Made by a program: the position numbers and the translations under genes | Shown here: positions 19,853 to 32,075 of the stretch, piece after piece | How positions within the stretch are numbered: the first letter of the stretch is position 1 | Layout of the letters: each line of letters begins with the position of its first letter | Notes under the pieces: generated by a model | The model's input: only the letters and a program-made list of their open reading frames with translations | Told to the model about the DNA's origin: nothing | Databases searched by the model: none | NCBI GenBank assembly: GCA_003485325.1 | Contig: DMZI01000035.1 | Span: forward strand, 1 to 64,000 | Length of the DNA stretch: 64,000 nucleotides | Direction: 5' to 3' | DNA from: Desulfotomaculum sp. | GTDB lineage: Bacteria > Bacillota > Desulfotomaculia > Desulfotomaculales > Nap2-2B

Positions 19853-20629
19853 GTGAAACTATATAAGACAGACGCCTTGGTTCTAAGAAACCTTAACAGG
19901 GGCGATACTGATCAGCTTCTCGTTTTGTTTTCTTTGGAATACGGAAAACTAAAAGTAATAGCCCATGGATCGCGTAAAATAACAAGCAGAAAAAGAGGCG
20001 CAGTACAGCCGCTTACCCTGACGCGTTTTCTAATCCATAGAGGAAGATATCTGGACTCCGTTCGCCAGTGCGAAGAACTAGAGTCTTTTCCCGAACTGTT
20101 TCTGAGGATGGACAGGATTTGTTACGCCAGTTACGCTGTCGAGCTTGTCGAGAATTCAACGGTTGAGGGAGAAGCCAACCAGATTTTATTTGCGGCTTTG
20201 GTGGAAGCTCTGCGCCAGTTAGGTAAAGGAGATCCTGAAATTGTCGCCCGTGCGTTTGCATTAAAGCTTATCACTTTAACGGGTTATAAACCATTATTGG
20301 ATCTTTGCGCTAAGTGCCGTAAAGATTTAACCGGAAAAGCGCTGGCTTTTTCACCCTCAGCGGGAGGATTCCTGTGTGCAGACTGCGCAAGAGAAAAAAG
20401 TGAAGATCAGATGGTTAAGTGTCATAGGGGAACTCTGGAGACGATCAAACTTATGCTTGCCTGGGAACTTTCCAAGCTGGGGCAGTTAAGAGTAGATGCT
20501 AAAATCCGCGGAGAATTGTATTTCGTGCTGAAGCTTCATCTGGAATATCACCTCGGCTACCGGTGCGCAACAGAGATGCTTATTGAAAAACTCAAATACA
20601 GAAACAACCGGTATGGCCTCAAACTCTAA
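19853..20629 (+). CDS. recO: DNA repair protein RecO
   Basis: A 258-residue recombination mediator. The N-terminal OB fold (YKTDALVLRNLNRGDTDQLLVLFS) is followed by the helical domain and a four-cysteine zinc site (CAKCRKD about residue 151 and CADCAR about residue 178). RecO loads RecA with RecR during gap repair. GTG start at 19853 behind CAGGGG. It is divergent from the amidase gene across about 200 bases in which no confident promoter was found. Confidence 0.93.
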   Translation: MKLYKTDALVLRNLNRGDTDQLLVLFSLEYGKLKVIAHGSRKITSRKRGAVQPLTLTRFLIHRGRYLDSVRQCEELESFPELFLRMDRICYASYAVELVENSTVEGEANQILFAALVEALRQLGKGDPEIVARAFALKLITLTGYKPLLDLCAKCRKDLTGKALAFSPSAGGFLCADCAREKSEDQMVKCHRGTLETIKLMLAWELSKLGQLRVDAKIRGELYFVLKLHLEYHLGYRCATEMLIEKLKYRNNRYGLKL

Positions 20630-20778
20630 TTATCCCTAAAATAATTGACTTTTTTCTTCAAGTCTGATAGATTATGAGCTAATTATGGGATTAAATAGTT
20701 TTTCAAGAAAATATTTGCCTTCCGCCTTGTAACGTGTATTATAGTGCGGGAGGTTTAAATTTATGGGGGGAGAAAAGG

Positions 20779-21672
20779 TTGAATTTCCAGCAATTAATCA
20801 TGACCTTAAATAATTTTTGGTCAGGAAGGAACTGTATCATTCAGCAGGCTTACGATGTAGAAAAAGGAGCGGGAACCATGAATCCTGCCACTTTTTTACG
20901 TGTACTGGGCCCTGAACCCTGGCGCGTAGCCTATGTGGAACCATCAAGAAGGCCAACTGACGGCAGATATGGAGAAAACCCAAACCGCCTTCAGCATTAT
21001 TATCAATACCAGGTGATTTTGAAACCATCACCTGTTAAAGTGGTGGATATTTATCTGGAAAGCCTGAAATCGATTGGAATCGATATAAACCGGCATGACA
21101 TCAGATTTGTGGAAGACAACTGGGAGTCTCCTACATTAGGGGCCTGGGGATTGGGATGGGAAGTCTGGCTGGATGGGATGGAGATAACCCAGTTTACATA
21201 TTTCCAGCAGTGCGGGGGATTTGAATGCAGGCCTGTTGCAGCGGAAATAACGTATGGTTTGGAGCGGCTGGCCATGTATATTCAACAGGTGGAAAATATT
21301 TTTGATATCGAATGGGTTAACGGGGTTACATACAGGGATGTTCATCACCGGGGTGAGGTTGAGCATTCATTTTACAACTTTGAGGAAGCAGACATTGAGA
21401 TGCTCTTTAAGCTTTTTGAAATGTACGAGCAGGAAGCCAAGCGGCTGGCCGAAAAGGGTCTCATCCTGCCGGCGTACGATTATGTTTTGAAATGCTCGCA
21501 TACCTTTAACCTGCTGGATGCCCGCAGCGCCATCAGTGTTACCGAACGTACCGCTTTTATACACAGGGTGCGTGAGATCGCCCGTTTATGCGCTCAGGGC
21601 TATATAGCGGAACGCGAAAAGATGGGTTTCCCCCTTTTAGGCCGTATAAAGGAGGTTGAAGACAACGAATAA
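20779..21672 (+). CDS. glyQ: Glycyl-tRNA synthetase alpha subunit
   Basis: Catalytic alpha subunit of the bacterial alpha2beta2 GlyRS, charging tRNA-Gly. The conserved opening ([21 protein letters not shown]), the METHOD-independent [11 protein letters not shown] core, and the class II motif region [18 protein letters not shown] [14 protein letters not shown] are present. An upstream in-frame GTG (20734) would add 15 unconserved residues; TTG at 20779 behind a GGGGGGAG site is the better start and gives 297 residues. The 150-base leader lacks a T-box specifier/antiterminator. glyS overlaps its 3' end. Confidence 0.95.
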   Translation: MNFQQLIMTLNNFWSGRNCIIQQAYDVEKGAGTMNPATFLRVLGPEPWRVAYVEPSRRPTDGRYGENPNRLQHYYQYQVILKPSPVKVVDIYLESLKSIGIDINRHDIRFVEDNWESPTLGAWGLGWEVWLDGMEITQFTYFQQCGGFECRPVAAEITYGLERLAMYIQQVENIFDIEWVNGVTYRDVHHRGEVEHSFYNFEEADIEMLFKLFEMYEQEAKRLAEKGLILPAYDYVLKCSHTFNLLDARSAISVTERTAFIHRVREIARLCAQGYIAEREKMGFPLLGRIKEVEDNE

Positions 21673-23734
21673 GGATTTCATCTTGGAGATTGGCATGGAA
21701 GAAATGCCGGCGCGCTTTATAAACCCGGTCATGGAACAGATGAAGGATCTGTCGGAAGAAAAATTTAAAGTACACCGGTTGCCATTTTCATCAATTCGGA
21801 CCTACAGCACACCCAGGCGTTTATTGCTGCATATTGTTGGGCTCGAACCAGTCCAGGAGCCGTTAGTACAGGAAATAAAAGGTCCTGCGGCTAAGGTTGC
21901 CTTTGATGAGAACCGGAAATATACGCGTGCGGCTCAGGGCTTTGCAAAAAGCCAGCGTGTAGATCTTCAGGATTTAATTGTAAAACCTGTGGGAATGGTA
22001 GATTATGTCTTTGCTGTTAACAGGCAAGCAGGCCGTCCCGCGGCTGAAGTTTTGTTGGAAATCTGCCCGGCCATAATCAGCTCTTTGCATTTCCCCAAGT
22101 CGATGCGTTGGGGAAAGGGAGAAATGCGGTTTATCAGGCCAATCCGCTGGCTGCTGGCGCTTTATGGAGAACAGGTAATTTCGTTTGCCACCGCAGGGCT
22201 CGTAGCCGGCAACATTACATATGGCCACCGTTTTCTCAGCAACTACCCGATAACTGTTCAAGATCCAAATGATTATTTTGAAAAAATCGGCCAGGCTAAA
22301 ATAATAATTGATCAGTCACAAAGGCAGAAGGTAATCTGGGAGAGAATAACTGAGTTGGCTGTCCAGGAAGGCGGGGAGGTAAAACCGGACCCGGACTTGC
22401 TCGAACAAGTTGTTAATCTGGTAGAATACCCCACGGTAATGATAGGGAGTTTTAACAAGGAATACTTACAGATACCCCAGGAAGTACTAATTACTACAAT
22501 GCGTGATCACCTGCGTTGCTTTCCCGTTTTCAGCCAGGATTCATCTCTTCTGGCACGTTTTATAGCTGTATCTAATAATGGTGGGAATGATCTGATTCGT
22601 TCAGGTTTTGAAAGGGTTTTAAGAGCACGTCTGGCTGATGCGGCTTTTTTCTGGAACGAGGATTTGAAAACTCCTCTTGTTTCGCGTGTTGAATCTTTGA
22701 AGAGAATTGTCTGGCAGGAAAACTTGGGTACCCTTTATCAAAAAATGGAACGGGTAACCTCTATCTGTTTTTTCCTATGCAGGGCATTTGGCGTCGAACA
22801 GGAAGTGACTGCAGATACTTTAAGAGCCTCACATCTTGCCAAGGCCGACTTATCCTCGAATGTAGTTTACGAATTTCCGGAATTGCAGGGAATAATGGGC
22901 TGTGAATATGCTAAACGGCAGGGAGAGAAAAAAGCCGTTTCTCAGGCTATTGCTGATCATTACCTGCCGCGTTTTTCCGGTGACAAGCTTCCTTCAGAAA
23001 AGCCCGGAATAATCTTGAGCCTGGCAGATAAACTGGATACCCTGGTGGGTTGTTTTGCAGCCGGTATTCAGCCTACAGGTTCACAGGATCCTTATGGGCT
23101 TAGGCGACAGGCTCTTGGAGTTTGCCACATAATTCTTGAAAATGCCCTTGTATTTTGCCTGCGTGATATTCTGGCAACTGCTTATCAGGGCTTTTTGTTA
23201 AGTTCCAGGCTGGAATTAACACAGGACGAAGTCCTCAAAGAACTCGAGGTATTTTTTACCCAACGTTTGAGGAATATTTTTAGTGATCGGGGAATTCCTC
23301 ATGACATATGTGAAGCTGTTCTTTCGGCGGGGGTTCATGATCTATACGGGACCTGGCAAAAAGCATCCGCATTAAAGGATTTAAGCTCAGAGCCGGATTA
23401 TCAGGACCTTTTGGTAGCTTTTCACAGGGCATATAACATATCTCAGAAACATAATGTTACCGAAGTAAATGAAACTTTGTTTCAGCACTCTGTAGAAACT
23501 GAACTGAACAATGTTTTTATAAGTACTAGTAAGAAGGTAAGGCAGAGTGTGAAAGAGCGTGACTTCCGCAGCGCAATTATGATTATGACACAGCTAAAAA
23601 AGCCTGTGGACAGTTTTTTTGAAGGCGTCATGGTAATGGCCGAAGACGAAAAAATACGGAAAAACCGTCTTAGTCTTCTAAAGAATATAGTGAATCTGGT
23701 TTTTTCAGTAGCTGATTTAAGTAAAATAGGTTAA
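21656..23734 (+). CDS. glyS: Glycyl-tRNA synthetase beta subunit
   Basis: A 692-residue beta subunit needed for tRNA-Gly recognition, with the N-terminal [11 protein letters not shown], the HD-like region around residue 440, and a C-terminal anticodon-binding DALR-type domain. It overlaps glyQ by up to 17 bases. The TTG at 21656 abuts the AAAGGAGG site with no spacing, so it cannot be efficiently used; an in-frame ACG at 21665 (nine bases away) would give [10 protein letters not shown], close to the family start. The exact start is therefore uncertain. Confidence 0.94.
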   Translation: MKTTNKDFILEIGMEEMPARFINPVMEQMKDLSEEKFKVHRLPFSSIRTYSTPRRLLLHIVGLEPVQEPLVQEIKGPAAKVAFDENRKYTRAAQGFAKSQRVDLQDLIVKPVGMVDYVFAVNRQAGRPAAEVLLEICPAIISSLHFPKSMRWGKGEMRFIRPIRWLLALYGEQVISFATAGLVAGNITYGHRFLSNYPITVQDPNDYFEKIGQAKIIIDQSQRQKVIWERITELAVQEGGEVKPDPDLLEQVVNLVEYPTVMIGSFNKEYLQIPQEVLITTMRDHLRCFPVFSQDSSLLARFIAVSNNGGNDLIRSGFERVLRARLADAAFFWNEDLKTPLVSRVESLKRIVWQENLGTLYQKMERVTSICFFLCRAFGVEQEVTADTLRASHLAKADLSSNVVYEFPELQGIMGCEYAKRQGEKKAVSQAIADHYLPRFSGDKLPSEKPGIILSLADKLDTLVGCFAAGIQPTGSQDPYGLRRQALGVCHIILENALVFCLRDILATAYQGFLLSSRLELTQDEVLKELEVFFTQRLRNIFSDRGIPHDICEAVLSAGVHDLYGTWQKASALKDLSSEPDYQDLLVAFHRAYNISQKHNVTEVNETLFQHSVETELNNVFISTSKKVRQSVKERDFRSAIMIMTQLKKPVDSFFEGVMVMAEDEKIRKNRLSLLKNIVNLVFSVADLSKIG

Positions 23735-23829
23735 TTTTTAAATAAATATTTTCCGGAAGGGAATTTGAAAAGAAAAAGTAATGTATAATAATAATTGGTA
23801 TTTAAAAGGTTGGTTTTAGGAGTATATAA

Positions 23830-24462
23830 GTGGAATTAACCCGGCGGCAGGAAGCCATTTTGGAGATAGTCAAAAGGAACAGCCCTATTACAGGGGAGCA
23901 GATAGCAGAGCGCCTTTCCCTGACTAGGGCTACTTTGCGTCCTGATATGGCTGTATTGACAATGACGGGTCTTTTGGGCGCAAGGCCAAGAGTTGGATAT
24001 TACTATAGCGGAAAATCCCCAAACAGGCTTATTGCCGAGAAATTATACCAAATTAAGGTAGGGGATGTGAAATCAGTTCCCGTTGTTGTTCCCGAACACT
24101 GTTCGGTCTATGATGCAATAGTGACGATTTTTACCGAAGATGTCGGAACATTATTTGTTGTCAAGGAGGGGGGATTCCTGGAGGGTGTCATTTCCCGCAA
24201 AGACTTGCTGAAGAGTACTATGGGAAGTCAGGATATTCACAAACTACCCGTGAGTGTGATAATGACACGGTGGCCAAATATAATTACCGTCGAACCTGAG
24301 GAATCCGTCTGGGTTGCAGCTAAAAAACTAATTGCGCACGAGATTGATGCCGTTCCGTTGGTTCGGGCGATACCTGACGGCAAAGGCGGCCAGGGGGTGG
24401 AGGTAATTGGCCGCTTTTCAAAGACAAACATTATTCATTTATTCGTAGGTTTAGGTGAATAA
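23830..24462 (+). CDS. ccpN: CcpN-like HTH/CBS-domain transcriptional regulator
   Basis: A 210-residue regulator with an N-terminal winged HTH (residues 1-60, TRRQEAILEIVKRNSPITGEQIAERL) and two CBS domains (about 75-205), which bind adenyl nucleotides. In Bacillus, CcpN represses gluconeogenic gapB and pckA and is co-transcribed with yqfL. Here it precedes ppdR and ppdK, so control of PEP/pyruvate flux by ATP/ADP state is a fair inference. GTG start at 23830 behind TTAGGAG. Confidence 0.85.
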   Translation: MELTRRQEAILEIVKRNSPITGEQIAERLSLTRATLRPDMAVLTMTGLLGARPRVGYYYSGKSPNRLIAEKLYQIKVGDVKSVPVVVPEHCSVYDAIVTIFTEDVGTLFVVKEGGFLEGVISRKDLLKSTMGSQDIHKLPVSVIMTRWPNIITVEPEESVWVAAKKLIAHEIDAVPLVRAIPDGKGGQGVEVIGRFSKTNIIHLFVGLGE

Positions 24463-24485
24463 AAAGAAGGGGGGAGGGGTTAGTT

Positions 24486-25308
24486 ATCAGTACAGAGACA
24501 AAAACCCGGCCGGTTATCTATATTATTTCGGATTCAATCGGTGAAACGGCGGAACTGGTAGCCTTGGCCGCGGCCAGCCAATTTAATTCGGGAAAAGTTA
24601 ACATTCGCAAGGTGCCTTATGTAAACAATCCGGAAGAAATTCCGGAAATTGTTGCAGAAGCCAGCGCATTTTCCTGTATGATTGTATATACTCTTATTCT
24701 GCCTGGTTTAAGAGAAATATTGGAAGCTGAGGCCCTTAAATACGGCATCCCAACTGTAGATATCATGACGCCAATGCTTGAGGCTTTAGGTAAAATAGAA
24801 GGTAAGCCTCCAAGGTTGGAACCGGGCCTTGTCCGGAAAGTTGACGAAGAGTATTTTCGTAAAGTTGAAGCTATTGATTTTGCCGTTAAATATGATGATG
24901 GGAAAGATTCCCGGGGCTTGCTTAAAGCTGACATTGTAATTATAGGAGTCAGCCGGACGTCGAAAACACCATTATGTACGTATCTTGCCCATAAAAGGAT
25001 TTTAGCTGCAAATGTACCCTTGGCGCCTGAAGTCATTCCTCCTGAGGAGATATTTAAACTGCCGCCGCATAGAGTTATTGGTTTGACAATTCTCCCTCAG
25101 CAGCTCCACGAGATCCGCCAGGAACGCCTAAAGGCATTAGAGCTGACTGCCAGCGCCGATTATACCAGAATGGAGCGAATTTTAAAGGAACTGGAATATG
25201 CCCAGGGGATTATGCAAAAATTAAACTGCAAGGTTATAGATGTGACAAACAGGGCAGTAGAGGAAACAGCCAGCAAAGTGCTGGAAATTTACTACAGAGG
25301 TGAAAGGA

Positions 25309-25337
<29 letters not shown>
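24486..25337 (+). CDS. ppdR: PPDK regulatory kinase/pyrophosphorylase
   Basis: Bifunctional serine/threonine kinase and phosphorylase (DUF299/YqfL family) that inactivates PPDK by ADP-dependent threonine phosphorylation and reactivates it with phosphate. The P-loop GVSRTSKT is at about residues 154-161. The conserved family N-terminus (RPVIYIISDSIGETAELVA) lies upstream of the first standard start codon (TTG 24564) and is in frame. It can be reached from ATC at 24486, six bases after a GGGGAGGGG site. This start is unusual. It gives 283 residues. The gene overlaps ppdK by 29 bases. Confidence 0.88.
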
Positions 25338-27984
<2,647 letters not shown>

Positions 27985-28023
27985 AAGAAGAACAATAACC
28001 AAATGAATCTCAAAAGGGAAAAT

Positions 28024-28500
28024 TATGACTCAGTTTGACGATATAACAATAATATGTAGCGGCGTCGTCGGCCTAGCGGTTGGCGCCGCCGTTGCCGGTT
28101 TAGGGAGAAATATTTTACTTGCTGGAAAGGAATAATAGTTTTGGCCGTGAAACCAGAAGCAGGAACAGCCAGGTTGTCCATTACGGCTGTACTACCCGAC
28201 AGGCTCATTAAAGGCAAGGACATGCGTTGAAGGAAACAGCCTGATTTGCCAGATTAGCGCACAGAATGGGATTACTTATAAAAGAATAACGAAAACGATA
28301 GTCACTGATAAAGAAAATGAAACTGTTGAATTGGAGAAACTGAAAAAAACGGCGAAAGAAACGGCGAAAGAAACGGAGTAACCGGATTGCGCCTGTTAAC
28401 CAAAAGCGAAGTAAAGCGGTTAGAGCCAAACGTAAATGCAGCCTCAGCTTTATTTGTCCCTTCGACAGGAATAATTAATATTCATGAATTTAATAAAAAA
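28024..28500 (+). pseudogene. Broken FAD-dependent oxidoreductase (L-2-hydroxyglutarate oxidase type)
   Basis: The start reads MTQFDDITIICSGVVGLAVGAAVAGLGRNILL, a Rossmann FAD-binding opening, then stops at a TAA. Further pieces of the same family follow in other frames: FGRETRSRNSQVVHYG near 28140 and RLLTKSEVKRLEPNVNAASALFVPSTGIINIHEF from 28387. The order matches the N-terminal 170 residues of an LhgO/DAO-type protein, broken by several frameshifts and stops. The rest of the gene is missing. A clear remnant of a lost enzyme. Confidence 0.8.
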
Positions 28501-28547
28501 GCCTCTGATTTTTTTACAGGATCAGGGCCTTTTTTATCATGGTTTAA

Positions 28548-28751
28548 GAAAGCGAACAAGGGCTTACCGGATTGGAAATCATTCAGCGTTTTAAAAAAGA
28601 AGGGAAATCTATTGGGATAGACATTATAAATTATCTTGATCAGGCTATTATGAAAAGAATAATAGATATGGAGTTTTTCAAATTGCTCCTTGATAAAAAC
28701 GAAGATGGCGTCAGATATAAACTAGGTCCGAAAGCGTGGATATATTATTAA
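28548..28751 (+). pseudogene. Orphan reading-frame fragment of unknown origin
   Basis: An open frame of 67 codons after a stop, without a convincing start or ribosome site, reading ..GLTGLEIIQRFKKEGKSIG.. and ending KLGPKAWIYY. Composition is protein-like but no family is recognised. It may be the C-terminal end of a gene deleted by the same events that removed the oxidoreductase. Confidence 0.35.
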
Positions 28752-28765
28752 AAAGTAAAAACTTA

Positions 28766-28879
28766 TTATCTGTATTTTTTTAAATCAACATGCATTTTTT
28801 TGTTTTTCTGGATCAGTCGATACCCCAGATAAGTAAATATTGTAAAAGTCAAAAGAAAAACCTTAGCTATTTTTTTCAT
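28766..28879 (-). CDS. Small single-membrane-segment protein
   Basis: A 37-codon frame starting MKKIAKVFLLTFTIFTYLGY and ending in a basic tail, with an AGAGG ribosome site five to eight bases before the ATG. It would be a short transmembrane or signal-anchored peptide. No family is recognised. Support is only the ribosome site and the membrane pattern. Confidence 0.4.
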   Translation of the reverse strand: MKKIAKVFLLTFTIFTYLGYRLIQKNKKMHVDLKKYR

Positions 28880-29055
28880 TGTACATACCTCTTTATCCGT
28901 CAAGATTATAAAGATATCCCTTGCTACGTAATAATATTCGATTGCGGTTCAAGATATCCTTTATGTAAAAAGTGGTTGGGTGTTTTAACCCGGGTAAAAA
29001 GGTATTAATCTGTGAATAATAATTTGCAGCCATATGCTACAAATGGAGGTTGGAT

Positions 29056-29376
29056 ATGAAAAAAATCCTTCTCTTTCTGGCTGCAAAATATTTTCTTTTA
29101 GCAACCATCGTTTTCTTTTATTTTACGGGGTGTTTCCACAGCCATTTTTATAAACCTGAATTTTCCTCAAAACAAACATCTGTTTATAAAAGTAATAAAC
29201 TGGCCAAGGAAATCCTATTAAAGAAGTTTACCGTATCAGAGATTTTAAGATTCAAAAGAATGGCGAAAGACGGCCTTTCGCCTGGGGAAATAAAACAAAT
29301 CGACAAGGCATTGCGGAGCCGTTTGTCCAGAAAAGATTACGAGAAAATCCGGCTCATCTTTCGGAACAAATTTTAA
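29056..29376 (+). CDS. Small hypothetical protein with N-terminal membrane segment
   Basis: A 106-residue protein with a hydrophobic segment at residues 4-24 ending in FTGC, which could be a lipobox or a plain signal-anchor, followed by a basic, helical C-terminal half (LSPGEIKQIDKALRSRLSRKDYEKI). GGAGG lies six bases before ATG 29056, which is preferred over TTG 29050. No known family recognised. A hairpin follows the stop codon. Confidence 0.55.
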   Translation: MKKILLFLAAKYFLLATIVFFYFTGCFHSHFYKPEFSSKQTSVYKSNKLAKEILLKKFTVSEILRFKRMAKDGLSPGEIKQIDKALRSRLSRKDYEKIRLIFRNKF

Positions 29377-29385
29377 GTTAAGAAA

Positions 29386-29421
29386 TGTAAAGGCGATTTT
29401 ATGAACCGCCATTCCTTTACA
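29386..29421. terminator. Hairpin between converging small gene and pseudogene
   Basis: TGTAAAGG (29386-29393) pairs perfectly with CCTTTACA (29414-29421) across a 20-base loop. There is no long T run, so terminator function is weakly supported. Confidence 0.35.
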
Positions 29422-29749
29422 CATTCAAATAGCCAAAAGCCATCCCATACTGACCCCCCGATAAGAACTGGCAATATAAGTTAATCACTTCTTCCGGTTT
29501 CAATTCTGTTGAATACAGGTATACGTTTACTTGTTTTATCTGGTTGTCCCATTTTATAGTGGCCCCGAGTGTCTCAGTTATAAATTTCAGGGGAACCATG
29601 ACTCTGTTATTAACTATTTACGGTTCTGTATCTCCGCTTATCTTTTTGCCGCTGACTATTATTTGTACGGGCGTTTGAGAGAAAGCGGGGCAGGGTACAA
29701 GAATGGATATTAAGAATACAATGATCAAAAAAAAGGCGCCTTTTTTGAT
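29417..29749 (-). pseudogene. Copper amine oxidase N-terminal-like domain protein, nonsense mutated
   Basis: A signal-peptide-like segment (KKGAFFLIIVFLISILVPCPAFS) and a stalk domain (VQIIVSGKKISGDTEP..NRVMVPLKFITETLGATIKWDNQIKQVNVYL) are in one frame but interrupted by TAA at the position where related proteins usually have a Gln (CAA to TAA). An AAGGAGG site lies nine bases before an in-frame ATC at 29749 where ATG would be expected. Such domains are common extracellular modules in Desulfotomaculum-type Firmicutes. The gene is presumably dead. Confidence 0.75.
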
Positions 29750-29869
29750 GGCAAACTCCCTCCTTGTTTCATGCGAAAAAGAAAATAATAAGGGAATATT
29801 CAACAGAACAAGCCCAATTCCTTCCCCCAGACCCGGTATTGGCAACCAAGGAAATATATTATTGAAATA

Positions 29870-29884
29870 TTATAATAATTAAAA
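29870..29884. promoter_or_regulatory. Possible PerR-like operator
   Basis: TTATAATAATTAAAA matches the published PerR consensus (TTATAAT, one spacer base, ATTATAA) with one mismatch. It lies about 100 bases before desulfoferrodoxin, an oxygen-defence gene, and upstream of a TATAAT at 29915-29920. The AT-rich setting makes chance matches likely, so this is an inference. Confidence 0.35.
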
Positions 29885-29987
29885 AATATTCATTAAAAAA
29901 GGGGGAATTTCAATTATAATAGTTTAAGGAGGAAGAGAACCAATAGAAAAGTAAAATGTAGTGATTTTAAAAAAGGAGGCATGGAAA

Positions 29988-30368
29988 ATGACGGAACAAA
30001 AACAGGTTTACAAATGCAGTATTTGCGGGAACATTGTTGAGGTTCTTCATTCGGGAAAAGGGGAACTGGTTTGCTGTAATAAGCCTATGCTGCTGTTAAA
30101 GGAGAATACGGTTGATGCTTCCTTGGAAAAGCATGTTCCGGTTATAGAAAAAACTGATGGACAAGTTCTTATAAGAGTCGGCAGTCAGCCTCATCCGATG
30201 GAAGAAAAGCATTTTATTGAGTGGGTGGAACTGTTTTCTGACGGCAAGGTATACAGGCAGTTTTTAAAACCGGGAGAGAAAACGGAGGTCGATTTTGCCA
30301 TCCGGTCTCAGAATGTTACAGCAAGGGCATATTGCAACATTCATGGTATTTGGAGTTCTTCAGCCTAA
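29988..30368 (+). CDS. dfx: Desulfoferrodoxin (superoxide reductase)
   Basis: A 126-residue two-iron superoxide reductase detoxifying superoxide to peroxide without making oxygen. The N-terminal desulforedoxin-like FeS4 centre uses C10, C13, C29 and C30. The active FeN4S1 centre uses H49, H69, H75, H119 and C116, and the conserved E47-K48 pair is present. Numbering matches the Desulfovibrio enzyme. The ATG at 29988 has AGGAGG eight bases upstream; an upstream GTG at 29961 is less likely. First gene of an oxygen-defence cluster with a Coq7-like protein and rubrerythrin. Confidence 0.95.
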   Translation: MTEQKQVYKCSICGNIVEVLHSGKGELVCCNKPMLLLKENTVDASLEKHVPVIEKTDGQVLIRVGSQPHPMEEKHFIEWVELFSDGKVYRQFLKPGEKTEVDFAIRSQNVTARAYCNIHGIWSSSA

Positions 30369-30401
30369 CCAAGGAGGAATGCTGATGTATCAAATAATCA
30401 T

Positions 30402-30893
30402 TTGATAATACGTACTGAGGTGAAAGACCAGGATGTGCAGTTAAGGGGCCGTGACTACCACCCGGCAAGGCGTAAGGCTATTAAGAAAGGCTTGATAACG
30501 CTGCAGAACCTTGAAAGGATGGCTATTAATATATATCGTGGCCAGATTACTAAACAGCCGGTTAAAGAAAATACTCAGCTAATCTCGGCGATGTTGAATG
30601 AGATGATACATGTCCAGGACTTTCAAATGAAACTATATGAATTCGGGTTTCGCCCATGTATTTTAAGATATTTTTTTGCCCTGTTCGGACTGGTTATGGG
30701 TTGTTCCTCACGTATCCTGGGCATGAGAATGGCTTTAAAAACTGATATTTGGGTAGAAAAGGAAGCTGTTAAACACTATACTAAGTTGCTAAGAACTATT
30801 GACTGGGACCAGGATACGCGCAAAGTACTGGAAAAAGACCTTGCTGATAAACAGGAGCATGTAAGACGCTGGGAGAAATTAATATCTGTCTAA
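30402..30893 (+). CDS. Coq7-like ferritin-fold diiron protein, possible 5' frameshift
   Basis: About 163 residues with a four-helix diiron pattern: Glu in NLERMAINIYRG, EMIHVQD, EKEAVKHY and KQEHVRRWE, plus a central hydrophobic stretch. This is the demethoxyubiquinone-hydroxylase (Coq7)-like group; in anaerobes the likely role is oxygen or peroxide handling. The annotated TTG start (30402) lacks a near ribosome site. An AGGAGG site at 30372-30377 points to ATG 30379, but that frame stops after eight codons. Adding one G after that ATG would give MADVSNNHLIIRTE, in frame, so a one-base deletion is suspected. Confidence 0.75.
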   Translation: MIIRTEVKDQDVQLRGRDYHPARRKAIKKGLITLQNLERMAINIYRGQITKQPVKENTQLISAMLNEMIHVQDFQMKLYEFGFRPCILRYFFALFGLVMGCSSRILGMRMALKTDIWVEKEAVKHYTKLLRTIDWDQDTRKVLEKDLADKQEHVRRWEKLISV

Positions 30894-30945
30894 TAATTAT
30901 CGAATTGCAACATAATACAACTTCAGCATTAAGGAGGTTTTCATT

Positions 30946-31521
30946 ATGAAAAGTTTAAAAGGGACCCAAACAGAGAAAAATCTTTTAGCAGCTTTTGCCG
31001 GTGAATCACAGGCCAGGAACCGCTATACATACTTCGCATCTCAAGCAAAAAAGGATGGTTACGAGCAGATAGCGGCAATATTTCTGGAGACTGCAGATAA
31101 TGAAAAAGAACATGCCAAGAGATTCTTTAGGTTTTTAGAAGGCGGTAACGCTGAGATTAAAGCTGCTTTCCCGGCAGGTGTGATCGGAAGCGTCAGAGAA
31201 AATCTTAAGGATGCTGCAAAAGGGGAAAATGAAGAACACAGCCAAATTTATCCTGAATTTGCACGTATTGCGGATAAAGAGGGATTTTCCGAGATAGCGC
31301 AGGCTTTTAGGGCAATAGCTGTTTCTGAGAAACAGCATGAAAAACGTTACCTGAAGCTTATGGAGAACGTAGAAAAAAATATGACCTTTAAAAGGGAAGA
31401 AGTGGTCAGGTGGAGATGCAGAAATTGCGGGTATATTCACGAAGGAACTGCTGCGCCGGAAATATGTCCTGCGTGCATACATCCCCAGGCATATTTTGAA
31501 ATTCTTGCAGAAAACTATTAA
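30946..31521 (+). CDS. rbr: Rubrerythrin
   Basis: A 191-residue NADH-linked peroxidase of anaerobes. The N-terminal ferritin-like diiron domain has GESQARNRYTYFA and two ExxH helices (DNEKEHAKRF, SEKQHEKRY). A C-terminal rubredoxin-like FeS4 domain has CRNCGYIH and CPACIHPQ. AAGGAGG precedes the ATG. It follows desulfoferrodoxin and the Coq7-like gene on the same strand; superoxide reductase makes peroxide that rubrerythrin removes. A broken second rubrerythrin start lies at 32785. Confidence 0.95.
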   Translation: MKSLKGTQTEKNLLAAFAGESQARNRYTYFASQAKKDGYEQIAAIFLETADNEKEHAKRFFRFLEGGNAEIKAAFPAGVIGSVRENLKDAAKGENEEHSQIYPEFARIADKEGFSEIAQAFRAIAVSEKQHEKRYLKLMENVEKNMTFKREEVVRWRCRNCGYIHEGTAAPEICPACIHPQAYFEILAENY

Positions 31522-31749
31522 ACTCATTGAAAACTACCCGATTATTAGGCAAGCCGTACAGACTGTTTGGCTCGCCTTAAAAAAACGGTTTTTACTGGGG
31601 ATAAGAGAACCTCTTCAAGAACTTTTTGGAATCCAATATGAGGTTATTTAACTGGCCGGTTGAAAGAAGCAGATTGGTCGATTTTGTTTTCGATTACACT
31701 GCAGGGATAAAACAATAAAAATTAGAATAATCAATAATAAGGTGAAATC

Positions 31750-32037
31750 ATGAATAAAAATCAATTTTACTTTTTAATGGCGATCATATTTACTATAATA
31801 ATTGCTGTCTTTTCCGTTCAGAATGCTGAAGGTGTATCTATTAACTTTCTCCTCTGGAGGGTGCAAAATGTTTCAAAAATAGTTGTAATACTTCTATCTG
31901 CATTATTAGGGTCTTTGGTTACGCTTTGTTCAGTGTTTGTCTGGCAGCTTAAAAAATGGAGTTATATCCTTCAGCTTGAAGCGCAGATCAAAGACCTCAA
32001 AAAGAAATTGGAAACTGGCAATTCCAAACAATCTTGA
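31750..32037 (+). CDS. LapA-domain (DUF1049) small membrane protein
   Basis: A 95-residue protein with two transmembrane helices (residues 6-26 and 44-66) and a C-terminal coiled-coil tail (LEAQIKDLKKKLE). The VFSVQNAEGVSINFLLWRVQNV link between helices is the LapA_dom signature. Function unknown in Firmicutes; the Gram-negative homologue acts in LPS assembly. AAGGTG precedes the ATG. Confidence 0.8.
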   Translation: MNKNQFYFLMAIIFTIIIAVFSVQNAEGVSINFLLWRVQNVSKIVVILLSALLGSLVTLCSVFVWQLKKWSYILQLEAQIKDLKKKLETGNSKQS

Positions 32038-32075
32038 ACAAATAGGCAATATATGATTGTTGGAGGTGTAAAGTA

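Noticed and set aside
20630..20778. T-box riboswitch before glyQS
   Set aside because: The leader is only 150 bases and has no T-box core or antiterminator sequence.
28790..29008. 72-residue plus-strand frame
   Set aside because: No ribosome site, low-complexity composition, and it overlaps the opposite-strand small membrane peptide with better signals.
31522..31749. Possible gene remnant between rubrerythrin and the LapA-domain gene
   Set aside because: A short protein-like stretch exists but has stops in every frame and no recognisable family.
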